A stretch of 5,171 nt of DNA from Chloroflexia bacterium (GTDB taxonomy: Bacteria; Chloroflexota; Chloroflexia; Thermomicrobiales; CFX8), in contig JACCZH010000234.1 in assembly GCA_013696045.1 (NCBI GenBank), positions 1-5,171 of the forward strand, read 5' to 3'. The notes below the pieces were generated by a model. That model saw nothing but the letters and a program-made list of their open reading frames with translations, had not been told where the DNA came from and made no database searches. The stretch's first letter is position 1. Each line of letters opens with the position of its first letter. A program made the translations under genes and the position numbers. This document shows positions 1-5,171 of this stretch, in pieces.

Positions 1-271
1 CAAGGTCAGGCTCATGTCCGTACATATCCCGCTGCAACTTCTGAAACCATCGTTCTTGAATGGTGGAAAACATACCCTGCTGACGATAGTCCCGCAATCG
101 GTTGAGATAGTCAATGGTCAGCGGCCACTCGGCATCAAACACGTCTTGATCGAGAGGATCAAGCTCATCCCATTGGGCGATGATATCGAGCGCCTCATCC
201 CACTTACGGGCGAGACCGTCCAAATACCCGTCAATGGCTTCGCGAATCTCCGGTGTTACCTGCGTAACCAT
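1..271 (-). CDS. Partial small acidic protein, immunity/antitoxin-like hypothetical (3' end beyond window)
   Basis: I do not recognise this protein. The frame opens with ATG at 271-269 and stays open for 90 codons to the window edge, so the C-terminus is missing. A GGGA ribosome site (277-280) sits five bases before the ATG. The start lies inside the end of the preceding gene, overlapping it by 16 bases in another frame, which suggests translational coupling. The visible protein begins MVTQVTPEIREAIDGYLDG and looks helical. It has about 20 Asp/Glu against 9 Lys/Arg, and Trp at residues 24, 34, 49 and 75. Small, acidic, Trp-rich proteins encoded directly behind a basic putative nuclease are typical of immunity proteins or antitoxins; applying that here is inference. 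It could equally be an ordinary hypothetical protein. The opposite-strand frame across this stretch is less plausible because every other gene here runs on the minus strand. Confidence 0.55.
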   Translation of the reverse strand, partial: MVTQVTPEIREAIDGYLDGLARKWDEALDIIAQWDELDPLDQDVFDAEWPLTIDYLNRLRDYRQQGMFSTIQERWFQKLQRDMYGHEPDL

Positions 272-801
272 ATCGTTCCCGGTCTTGAAGTAATGTCGGA
301 GGACAATTTCACCATATATTCAGTAAGAATGTTACCAGTATTTGCGGAGCACACGACAACGAGTTCAGGGCCGTTCTTAGGACCGAGACGCTCCAGTGGA
401 ATGACGTGTATCGTGTACGTCATGATGATCGCGCGGCTTCGCCTGTTTGGTAGCCGGTGAAGCACGAGCCGGGACTTTGGGTGCAGAATTGCTTGCCGAA
501 GATCGTGGAAGTAGGTTGCCTCACTCGTCGAAGACGCCCATTGCCCATCGCCGAGGACGTGCTTTGCCCAGTGATGGGAAAATTCTGTTGAAGAGGCTGG
601 GGCACTCTGACCATGTTGACGAATCACGTCGAGTAATGGTTGCGAAAGCTCACGACGCCTCGCGTCAAATGGAGCCGTCGCCATCCTTGTGATTATTGCA
701 GAGGCATCCTCGTTGGTAGGCTGAACGCTACCGTCAAGAATCTCCTTAATAACATCGTCTATTGGATCCCATTGAGATTGACTACCGCTTCCCCGCGTCA
801 A
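256..801 (-). CDS. Hypothetical protein, possible BECR-type RNase toxin domain
   Basis: This is an unrecognised protein of 181 residues. It starts 18 bases after the mreB stop with TTG at 801-799; an in-frame TAA at 816-814 leaves no ATG upstream, and the ribosome site is weak. A later in-frame ATG (residue 40) is an alternative start. No signal peptide or membrane segment is visible. Residues 1-65 look mostly helical. The rest shows an HHWAKH motif (76-81), then two predicted beta stretches, RAIIMTYTIHVIPL (123-136) and ELVVVCSANTGNILTEYMV (146-164), and a basic end. A helix carrying His and Lys-His, followed by strands closing with a T-x-Y/F element, recalls the Barnase/EndoU/ColicinE5-D/RelE (BECR) toxins. 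This is a pattern resemblance only; no family assignment is secure. The overlapping acidic downstream ORF supports a toxin-immunity reading. GC is lower than in neighbouring genes, consistent with an accessory insertion. Confidence 0.6.
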   Translation of the reverse strand: MTRGSGSQSQWDPIDDVIKEILDGSVQPTNEDASAIITRMATAPFDARRRELSQPLLDVIRQHGQSAPASSTEFSHHWAKHVLGDGQWASSTSEATYFHDLRQAILHPKSRLVLHRLPNRRSRAIIMTYTIHVIPLERLGPKNGPELVVVCSANTGNILTEYMVKLSSDITSRPGTIWLRR

Positions 802-819
802 TATCGTCGCATCTTAAGT

Positions 820-1824
820 CTACGGCTCTTCCAGCGAATCGCGCAAAATATCGAAGTATTCCAGCGCCAGGCCGGTTCCAATCGCTACGGCTGAAAGAGG
901 GTCGTCGGCGACGTAGCAGGGGACACCGGTCACCTCGGTGAGCAGGTCGCTCAAGCCGCGCAGCAAGGCGCCGCCGCCGGTGAGAATCATGCCCTTGTCG
1001 ATGATGTCGGACGAGAGCTCGGGTGGGGTTTCTTCCAGCACAGCGCGTACCGCGCCGATGACGGCTTCGAGCGGCTCGGTGATGGCGTCGACAACTTCAT
1101 TGCCGTGGATGCGAATGGTACGTGGCAGGCCAGCCACTTCGTCACGGCCGCGCACTTCCATCACGACATCGTCGTCCAGCGGCATCGCCGAGCCAATGGC
1201 AATCTTCACTTCCTCAGCGGTGCGCTCCCCGATCCTCAGATTGTATTTGCGCTTGATGTAGTTGGCGATCGCCTCGTCAAACTTGTTGCCGCCGACCCGG
1301 ATGGATTTAGCCACCACGCAGGCATTGAGCGAGATCACGGCTACCTCGGTGGTGCCACCGCCGATGTCGATGATGAGATTCCCACTTGGATCAGCCACCG
1401 GAACTCGCGCGCCAATCGCTGCCGCCAGCGGTTCGCTAATCAGGTAGGCGCGTCGAGCACCGGCATGCAGCGCGGCGTCGCGGACAGCCCGGCGCTCGAC
1501 ACCGGTCACTCCGGCGGGAACGCACAGCATGACATCCGGCCGGGTGAGCGAGAACCGTCCAACAGCCTTGTTGATGAAATAGCGCAGCATTTCCTGAGTA
1601 ACGACGTAGTCGGCTATCACGCCGTCGCGCATCGGACGCACAACCTCGATCGTCTCGCGTGGCTCGCGGCCAAGCATATTGCGCGCCTCAAGCCCCACCG
1701 CTCGCACGCGGCCATCACGGGCCGAGATCGCGACAACGGAAGGCTCGTTAATGACGATCCCGCGTCCACGCACGAATACCAGAACGTTGGCCGTCCCAAG
1801 GTCGATACCTAGCTGTTTTCCCAC
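820..1824 (-). CDS. mreB: MreB/Mbl-family rod-shape-determining actin homologue
   Basis: This bacterial actin polymerises on ATP into membrane-associated filaments that guide lateral peptidoglycan synthesis. At 334 residues it is full length for the family. The actin-fold motifs appear in order: phosphate 1 GIDLGTANV (6-14), RDGVIADY (66-73), the CVPAGVTGVERRAV segment (101-114), phosphate 2 IDIGGGTTEVAVIS (152-165), the IRVGGNKFDEAI region (175-186), and the adenosine motif GMILTGGGALLRG (278-290). A hydrophobic loop at about 91-93 (FSL) lies where relatives insert into the membrane. The start is GTG (1824-1822), preceded by GGGAAG six bases away. Two departures stand out: ISEP at 129-132 where relatives usually have IEEP, and GGN where GGD or AGD is usual. 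No mreC or mreD follows, so this is a solitary copy here and could be a paralogue of another mreB elsewhere. The family call is firm; choosing mreB rather than mbl is a convention. Confidence 0.95.
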   Translation of the reverse strand: MGKQLGIDLGTANVLVFVRGRGIVINEPSVVAISARDGRVRAVGLEARNMLGREPRETIEVVRPMRDGVIADYVVTQEMLRYFINKAVGRFSLTRPDVMLCVPAGVTGVERRAVRDAALHAGARRAYLISEPLAAAIGARVPVADPSGNLIIDIGGGTTEVAVISLNACVVAKSIRVGGNKFDEAIANYIKRKYNLRIGERTAEEVKIAIGSAMPLDDDVVMEVRGRDEVAGLPRTIRIHGNEVVDAITEPLEAVIGAVRAVLEETPPELSSDIIDKGMILTGGGALLRGLSDLLTEVTGVPCYVADDPLSAVAIGTGLALEYFDILRDSLEEP

Positions 1825-1830
1825 GTCCCG

Positions 1831-1836
1831 CTTCCC
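1831..1836 (-). promoter_or_regulatory. Ribosome binding site deciding the mreB GTG start
   Basis: GGGAAG on the minus strand lies six bases before GTG at 1824-1822. The protein from that GTG begins MGKQLGIDLGT, the expected short MreB N-terminus, so this site fixes the non-ATG start. Confidence 0.6.
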
Positions 1837-1866
1837 AATGCCACACCGGCCACCCTAGAACAACCG

Positions 1867-1892
1867 AAAAATGGCACAGACAAACTGCCACC
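1867..1892 (-). terminator. Possible weak intrinsic terminator between murA and mreB
   Basis: Read on the minus strand, TGGCA (1890-1886) and TGCCA (1876-1872) form a 5-bp stem, extendable by G-U pairs, around a nine-base loop. A run of five T (1871-1867, sharing the last stem-adjacent base) follows immediately. The stem is short, so this may only attenuate transcription from murA into mreB. It stands 64 bases after the murA stop. A second imperfect GC-rich hairpin (CGCCG paired with CGGCG) lies just upstream in the same gap, without a T-run. I see no convincing -35/-10 pair for mreB. Confidence 0.35.
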
Positions 1893-1954
1893 GCCGAGAG
1901 CAACACCCTCGCGCGGCGTCAGAAAAAATCAGTCTATCACAGTACTTGAACGTC

Positions 1955-3259
1955 TCAGACGTAGCTGATATCCGCCCCCAGTGACGAGAATTTGCCCACA
2001 ATATCCTCATACCCACGGCGCACATGATGAATCTGATCTACCGATGACTGCCCTTCGGCGATCAGTCCGGCCAGAATGAGACATGCTCCTGAACGGATGT
2101 CCAGAGCGGAGACGTCGGCGCCAGTCAACGGCGTGGGTCCAGTAAAACGCGCCTCCTGGCTGGTAACCTGCTCTGCCTGCGCACCCATCTTGCGCAGCTC
2201 GCCAATGTACCGTAGACGGTCGTTAAAAACCCGCTCAAAGACCCGGCTGGTACCCTCGGCTTGTGTCATCAAAACCGCGAAAGCAGCCTGCAAATCGGTC
2301 GGGAACCCTGGAAACGGCAGCGCCTGGATCTCTACCGGCTCAAGCCGCTTGCCGGAGCGCACCATCATCGAGCTCTCGCTCCACCATACCTGCGCGCCTG
2401 CTTCTCTCAGTTTGTAGGTTAGCGGCAACATGTCAGACTCGGCGACCCGTTCCAGCACAACTTCGCCCTTACTGACCACCGCGCCGATTGCGAAGGTTCC
2501 AGCTTCAAGGCGATCCGGGATAATAGCGGTATGGAAACCACGCAGCCGCTCAACGCCGTCGACGCGGATGTGCGGAGTGCCGACACCATGGACACGAGCG
2601 CCCATCTCACGCAGGGCATTACCCAGGCCGATAATCTCCGGTTCCGAGGCGGCGTTGACAATCGTCGTGGAGCCTCGAGCCAGAGTGGCCGCCATAAGGA
2701 GATTTTCGGTGCCGGTATGACTGGGGTAATCCATGTAGATCTCAGCACCCACCAGCCGGCCCGCGTCCATCTTGTAGTAACCATCACCGACGAACACTTC
2801 AGCGCCCATGCGCTTGAAACCGCGCACATCGACGTCCACCGGACGGCTTCCCAGCTTGCAGCCGCCCGGCGCCCCTGTCTGTAGCTTGCCGGTTCTGGCC
2901 AGCACTGGACCGGACACCAGAAACGACGCGCGCATGCGCTCGACCAGCTCTTGTGGGGCACAGTGTGTCTTGATATCACGGGCATGAATACGCACCCGGT
3001 GGTTGCTTTCGTCGATCTCTACCTCCGCGCCAAGAATGCGCAGCAGATCGGTCATCACGAAGATGTCTTCAAGCATGGGAACATTTTCAAGGGTGCAGGG
3101 TTCATCGGTCAGAAGCGCGGCTGCCATGATCGGCAGGGTTGCGTTCTTGGCGCCGCTGACACGCACATTTCCGCGTAATGTCGCGCCGCCTTGTATCACA
3201 ATCCGTGAAACTGCATCGTCGGTCTGCGTATTCAGGCGTGTTGGTGCGCTGCTCAGCAT
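1955..3259 (-). CDS. murA: UDP-N-acetylglucosamine 1-carboxyvinyltransferase (MurA)
   Basis: This cytoplasmic enzyme transfers enolpyruvate from phosphoenolpyruvate to UDP-GlcNAc, the first committed step of peptidoglycan synthesis. The 434-residue protein shows the EPSP-synthase-like two-domain fold. The substrate-binding SGAKN has Lys38 and Asn39. The mobile loop PGGCKLGSRPVDV (131-143) carries the catalytic Cys134 and Arg139. FPGFPTDLQAAF (316-327) holds Asp322, equivalent to E. coli Asp305, and DIRSGACLILAGLIAEG (387-403) holds Arg389, equivalent to Arg397. The C-terminus RRGYEDIVGKFSSLGADI is typical. With Cys at the loop position, the enzyme is predicted to be of the fosfomycin-sensitive type. 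The ATG at 3259-3257 is supported by GAGAGG seven bases upstream, giving about 18 residues ahead of the usual start of the fold (RIVIQGG). It lies between atpC and mreB, with gaps of 157 and 130 bases, so it may be a separate transcription unit. No key residue is missing. Confidence 0.97.
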   Translation of the reverse strand: MLSSAPTRLNTQTDDAVSRIVIQGGATLRGNVRVSGAKNATLPIMAAALLTDEPCTLENVPMLEDIFVMTDLLRILGAEVEIDESNHRVRIHARDIKTHCAPQELVERMRASFLVSGPVLARTGKLQTGAPGGCKLGSRPVDVDVRGFKRMGAEVFVGDGYYKMDAGRLVGAEIYMDYPSHTGTENLLMAATLARGSTTIVNAASEPEIIGLGNALREMGARVHGVGTPHIRVDGVERLRGFHTAIIPDRLEAGTFAIGAVVSKGEVVLERVAESDMLPLTYKLREAGAQVWWSESSMMVRSGKRLEPVEIQALPFPGFPTDLQAAFAVLMTQAEGTSRVFERVFNDRLRYIGELRKMGAQAEQVTSQEARFTGPTPLTGADVSALDIRSGACLILAGLIAEGQSSVDQIHHVRRGYEDIVGKFSSLGADISYV

Positions 3260-3266
3260 GCGTTTA

Positions 3267-3272
3267 CCTCTC
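3267..3272 (-). promoter_or_regulatory. Ribosome binding site supporting the longer murA start
   Basis: GAGAGG on the minus strand is spaced seven bases (TAAACGC) from the ATG at 3259-3257. It supports the start that gives MurA an N-terminal extension of about 18 residues ahead of the conserved fold, rather than a later start. Confidence 0.55.
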
Positions 3273-3365
3273 GACTAACAGTCACAGGTCGACTGGTTGT
3301 GAGTGTACTATCTGGCAGGAGATCAGACCGGGCACCAGGGTTCAGACGAATCAGCCACACAAACC

Positions 3366-3391
3366 ACGGGCCGGCACACGGGCCAGCCCGT
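3366..3391 (-). terminator. Strong GC hairpin after atpC, probable end of the ATP synthase operon
   Basis: The arms ACGGGCTGG (3391-3383) and CCGGCCCGT (3374-3366) pair over nine base pairs with one G-U wobble, around an eight-base loop. The hairpin begins 26 bases after the atpC stop. Only a short T-rich stretch follows (GGTTTGTGTGG), so it is not a textbook intrinsic terminator. It could be a Rho-independent terminator with a poor T-tract, or an mRNA 3'-end stabiliser. An additional palindrome ACGGGC-TG-GCCCGT is embedded in the first part and offers a competing fold. Confidence 0.45.
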
Positions 3392-3416
3392 CAGGATGGT
3401 GTCAGCGCTGGGTACG

Positions 3417-3890
3417 CTACGACTCTCCGGGAGCACGCGGCGCGGCGCCGCTACCCCTCGGACGACGGCCGTGCTTGTTGGCGACGGCCAGCCGCACACG
3501 CGCCCGCCGCAGCTCGGCTTCAGCCTGGGCCATGTTCAAACCGCCACCGCTGCGAGCCTGTTGCAGAGCGTCCTCAGCACGCTGGCGGGCGGCTTCCGCA
3601 CGCTCGACGTCTACCTCTTCAATGCGTTCGGCGGTGTCAGACAGAATCAATACCCGGTCATTGGCAACCTCAAGAAAGCCGCCGAATACGGCCAGGGATT
3701 CCTCACTGCCGCCACGCTTGACTCGCAGCTCGCCTCCCGCCAGGAGACTGAAAAGCGGCGCGTGGCGTGGCAGGATACCAAGCTGGCCCTCCGCCCCCGG
3801 CGCGACAACCATGTCGACACCGGTTTCAGAATAGACGACTCTCTCGCCGGTAACAATTTCAACTGTTAACTTTGGACCCGCGGTAGCCAT
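3417..3890 (-). CDS. atpC: F1Fo ATP synthase epsilon subunit
   Basis: Epsilon is part of the central stalk of F1. It couples gamma rotation to the c-ring, and its C-terminal helices can inhibit ATP hydrolysis. The 157-residue protein has the N-terminal beta-sandwich (about 5-88) with the family pattern PGAEGQLGILPRHAPL (31-46) and GGELRVK (52-58). A helical hairpin follows (about 92-113 and 118-138), separated by a Gly-rich turn SGGGLN. The last 18 or so residues form a Gly/Pro/Arg-rich, probably disordered tail, making it longer than the usual 130-140 residues. The ATG at 3890-3888 is preceded by a consensus AGGAGG. It lies 82 bases downstream of atpD, the standard order at the end of atp operons, with a palindromic repeat in the gap. 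The helical pair is present, so inhibition is possible but not shown. Confidence 0.95.
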   Translation of the reverse strand: MATAGPKLTVEIVTGERVVYSETGVDMVVAPGAEGQLGILPRHAPLFSLLAGGELRVKRGGSEESLAVFGGFLEVANDRVLILSDTAERIEEVDVERAEAARQRAEDALQQARSGGGLNMAQAEAELRRARVRLAVANKHGRRPRGSGAAPRAPGES

Positions 3891-3898
3891 CTATATTT

Positions 3899-3904
3899 CC
3901 TCCT
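3899..3904 (-). promoter_or_regulatory. Consensus Shine-Dalgarno of atpC
   Basis: AGGAGG on the minus strand sits eight bases (AAATATAG) before the atpC ATG. It is the best ribosome site in the window and lies only seven bases beyond the palindromic hairpin at 3912-3935, so folding of that hairpin could affect access to it. Confidence 0.8.
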
Positions 3905-3911
3905 GATGCTC

Positions 3912-3935
3912 CCCTCTCCCACGCATGGGAGAGGG
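3912..3935. repeat. Perfect palindromic hairpin between atpD and atpC, REP-like
   Basis: Two perfectly complementary 10-base arms, CCCTCTCCCA and TGGGAGAGGG, flank a four-base loop. On the plus strand the palindrome is followed by TTTTGGGGGTGTGGGC (3936-3951), giving a longer unit of about 40 bases. The motif type (CCCTCTCCC arms followed by a GGGGGTGnGGGC tail) resembles dispersed palindromic repeats that recur in many bacterial genomes, including Chloroflexota; that is from memory and not checked. In the atp transcript it folds as a strong stem-loop between the beta and epsilon genes. Possible roles are mRNA processing or stabilisation, partial attenuation, or no function. Confidence 0.7.
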
Positions 3936-3972
3936 TTTTGGGGGTGTGGGCATCTTTGGGTCGGGAGGGTAT

Positions 3973-5171
3973 TTACCCTTCCGACTCCATCTGCTGGGCC
4001 TTCTCGACAGCCTCATCGATGGTACCGACCATGTAGAACGCCTGCTCCGGCAAGTTGTCGTGCTTGCCTTCCAGAATCTCCTTGAAGCCGCGCACCGTCT
4101 CGGTCAGCTCAACATAGCGGCCCGGATTACCGGTGAACTGCTCGGCAACAAAGAACGGCTGGGTCAGGAAGCGCTGGATGCGCCGCGCGCGCGAGACGGT
4201 GATCTTGTCCTCGTCGCTCAGCTCTTCCATACCCAGAATGGCGATAATGTCCTGCAGGTCGCGATAGCGCTGCAAGACCCGCTGGACCTCGCGGGCGGTG
4301 TCATAGTGTTCCTGGCCGATGATGTTCGGGTCAAGAATACGCGACGTCGATGCCAGCGGGTCAACAGCCGGATAGAGCGCCTGCTCCACCAGCGCGCGCT
4401 CAAGCGAAATCGTACCGTCGAGGTGAGCGAACGTTGTCGCCGGCGCAGGGTCGGTGTAGTCGTCAGCTGGGACGTAGATGGCTTGCAGAGACGTGATCGA
4501 GCCGGTCTGGGTCGAGGTGATGCGCTCCTGGAGCGCGCCCATCTCGGTTGCCAGCGTTGGCTGATAACCCACGGCGCTCGGCATACGGCCGAGCAACGCC
4601 GACACCTCGGAGCCCGCCTGCACAAAACGGAAGATGTTGTCGATAAAGACCAGCACATCGCGGCCCTCGTCACGGAAATACTCCGCCACGGCCAGGCCGG
4701 TCAATCCAACACGCAGACGCGCGCCCGGCGGCTCGTTCATCTGGCCGAAGATCAACACAGCCTTGTCGAGCACCTCGGATTCGATCATCTCTCCGCGTAG
4801 CGCTGTGCCCTCACGGGTGCGCTCACCCACGCCGATGAAAACGGAGTATCCACCGTGCTCTGATGCGATGTTGCGAATCATTTCCTGAATGATAACGGTC
4901 TTGCCGGTTCCCGCGCCGCCAAAGACACCGGACTTACCACCCTTGGTAAACGGTGCGATCAGGTCGATAACCTTGGTGCCTGTCTCGAACACCTCGACTG
5001 ACGTCGATTGCTCGGAGAACGGTGGGGGACTCTGATGGATGCCACGGTATTCCGCGCCCTCAATCGCTCCCAACCGGTCAATAGGCTGACCGAGAACGTC
5101 GATCACACGCCCCAGAGTGGGCGCACCGACCGGGACCAGAATCGAGCTGCCGACATCGGTGACCTGTGCGC
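3973..5171 (-). CDS. atpD: F1Fo ATP synthase beta subunit (N-terminus missing)
   Basis: Beta is the catalytic subunit of F1 and makes or hydrolyses ATP at the alpha/beta interface. The frame is open to the window edge; 398 residues are visible and roughly the first 70-80 are missing. The true start is outside, and GTG at 5106 is only an internal Val codon. Numbering from the first full codon (5169-5167), the protein begins AQVTDVGSSILVPVGAPTLGR, the family's N-terminal barrel. It continues with the Walker A loop GGAGTGKT (84-91), GVGERTREG with the catalytic Glu (116), the Walker B strand VLVFIDNIFRF (Asp177), SALLGRMPSAVGYQPTL, the adenine-side segment, EELSDED (315-321, the DELSEED lever region), and a standard C-terminus ending MESEG. 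The P-loop has Thr where most beta subunits have Val, and TALRGEM replaces the common NDLYxEM. Active-site residues are intact. It is followed by atpC in the normal operon order. Confidence 0.98.
   Translation of the reverse strand, partial: AQVTDVGSSILVPVGAPTLGRVIDVLGQPIDRLGAIEGAEYRGIHQSPPPFSEQSTSVEVFETGTKVIDLIAPFTKGGKSGVFGGAGTGKTVIIQEMIRNIASEHGGYSVFIGVGERTREGTALRGEMIESEVLDKAVLIFGQMNEPPGARLRVGLTGLAVAEYFRDEGRDVLVFIDNIFRFVQAGSEVSALLGRMPSAVGYQPTLATEMGALQERITSTQTGSITSLQAIYVPADDYTDPAPATTFAHLDGTISLERALVEQALYPAVDPLASTSRILDPNIIGQEHYDTAREVQRVLQRYRDLQDIIAILGMEELSDEDKITVSRARRIQRFLTQPFFVAEQFTGNPGRYVELTETVRGFKEILEGKHDNLPEQAFYMVGTIDEAVEKAQQMESEG

Noticed and set aside
14..460. A 148-codon plus-strand open frame at the left edge
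   Set aside because: It opposes the two minus-strand frames, which follow the direction of all neighbours and have coupling and a ribosome site. It is not fully excluded, since neither side is recognised.
1105..1812. A 235-codon plus-strand open frame opposite mreB
   Set aside because: It lies wholly inside mreB, whose motifs are certain. The frame has no recognisable domain and is explained by GC-rich codon bias.
1840..1885. TTGTCT with a 17-base spacer to TTCTAG as an mreB promoter
   Set aside because: The -10 matches the consensus at only two positions, and it overlaps the likely hairpin. This is too weak to list.
3310..3350. TACACT as a -10 for murA
   Set aside because: The hexamer 17 bases upstream (CGGTCT) does not resemble a -35, so the promoter is not supported.
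3303..3869. A 188-codon plus-strand frame over atpC, and others in 3178-3834
   Set aside because: These are antisense shadows of atpC and the hairpin-containing gap, with low-complexity Arg/Ser/Ala-rich translations.
3912..3940. The palindrome plus TTTT read as a plus-strand intrinsic terminator
   Set aside because: No plus-strand gene exists for it to end, and the T-run is only four bases followed by G's. A repeat or mRNA hairpin is the better reading.
3925..4800. A 291-codon plus-strand frame opposite atpD
   Set aside because: It overlaps the highly conserved beta-subunit coding sequence and shows no domain pattern of its own.
5104..5106. GTG as the atpD start codon
   Set aside because: The upstream frame stays open and encodes the expected beta-subunit residues to the edge of the window, so this is an internal Val.

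Overview
The window is a moderately GC-rich bacterial chromosome segment in which every supported gene lies on the minus strand, so transcription runs from base 5171 towards base 1. In that order the genes are atpD (5' end missing), atpC, murA, an mreB-type actin gene, and two overlapping unrecognised reading frames, the last cut by the window edge. The sequence styles of AtpC, AtpD and MreB, and the ATP synthase-murA-mreB order, would fit a Chloroflexota (Chloroflexales-like) genome. That placement is an inference from remembered family sequences, not from a search.

The right part (3417-5171) is the 3' end of an F1Fo ATP synthase operon: the catalytic beta subunit, then epsilon. A perfect 10-bp palindrome with a 4-base loop sits between them, just upstream of a consensus Shine-Dalgarno for atpC. 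The central part (820-3259) holds two cell-envelope genes. MurA makes the first committed peptidoglycan precursor, and MreB is the filament that positions wall synthesis. Each of the two gaps, atpC-murA (157 bases) and murA-mreB (130 bases), contains a hairpin that could end or attenuate transcription, so the genes are collinear but not obviously one operon.

The left part (1-801) looks different. By hand count its GC is about 52% over 301-780, against 63-65% in two mreB rows. It holds a TTG-started 181-residue protein with an HHWxKH motif, overlapped by 16 bases by a strongly acidic small ORF with its own ribosome site. This resembles a small RNase toxin with an immunity or antitoxin partner. 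It is the most likely place for something undescribed, but the function is only an inference. No rRNA, tRNA, CRISPR array, transposase or origin was seen.
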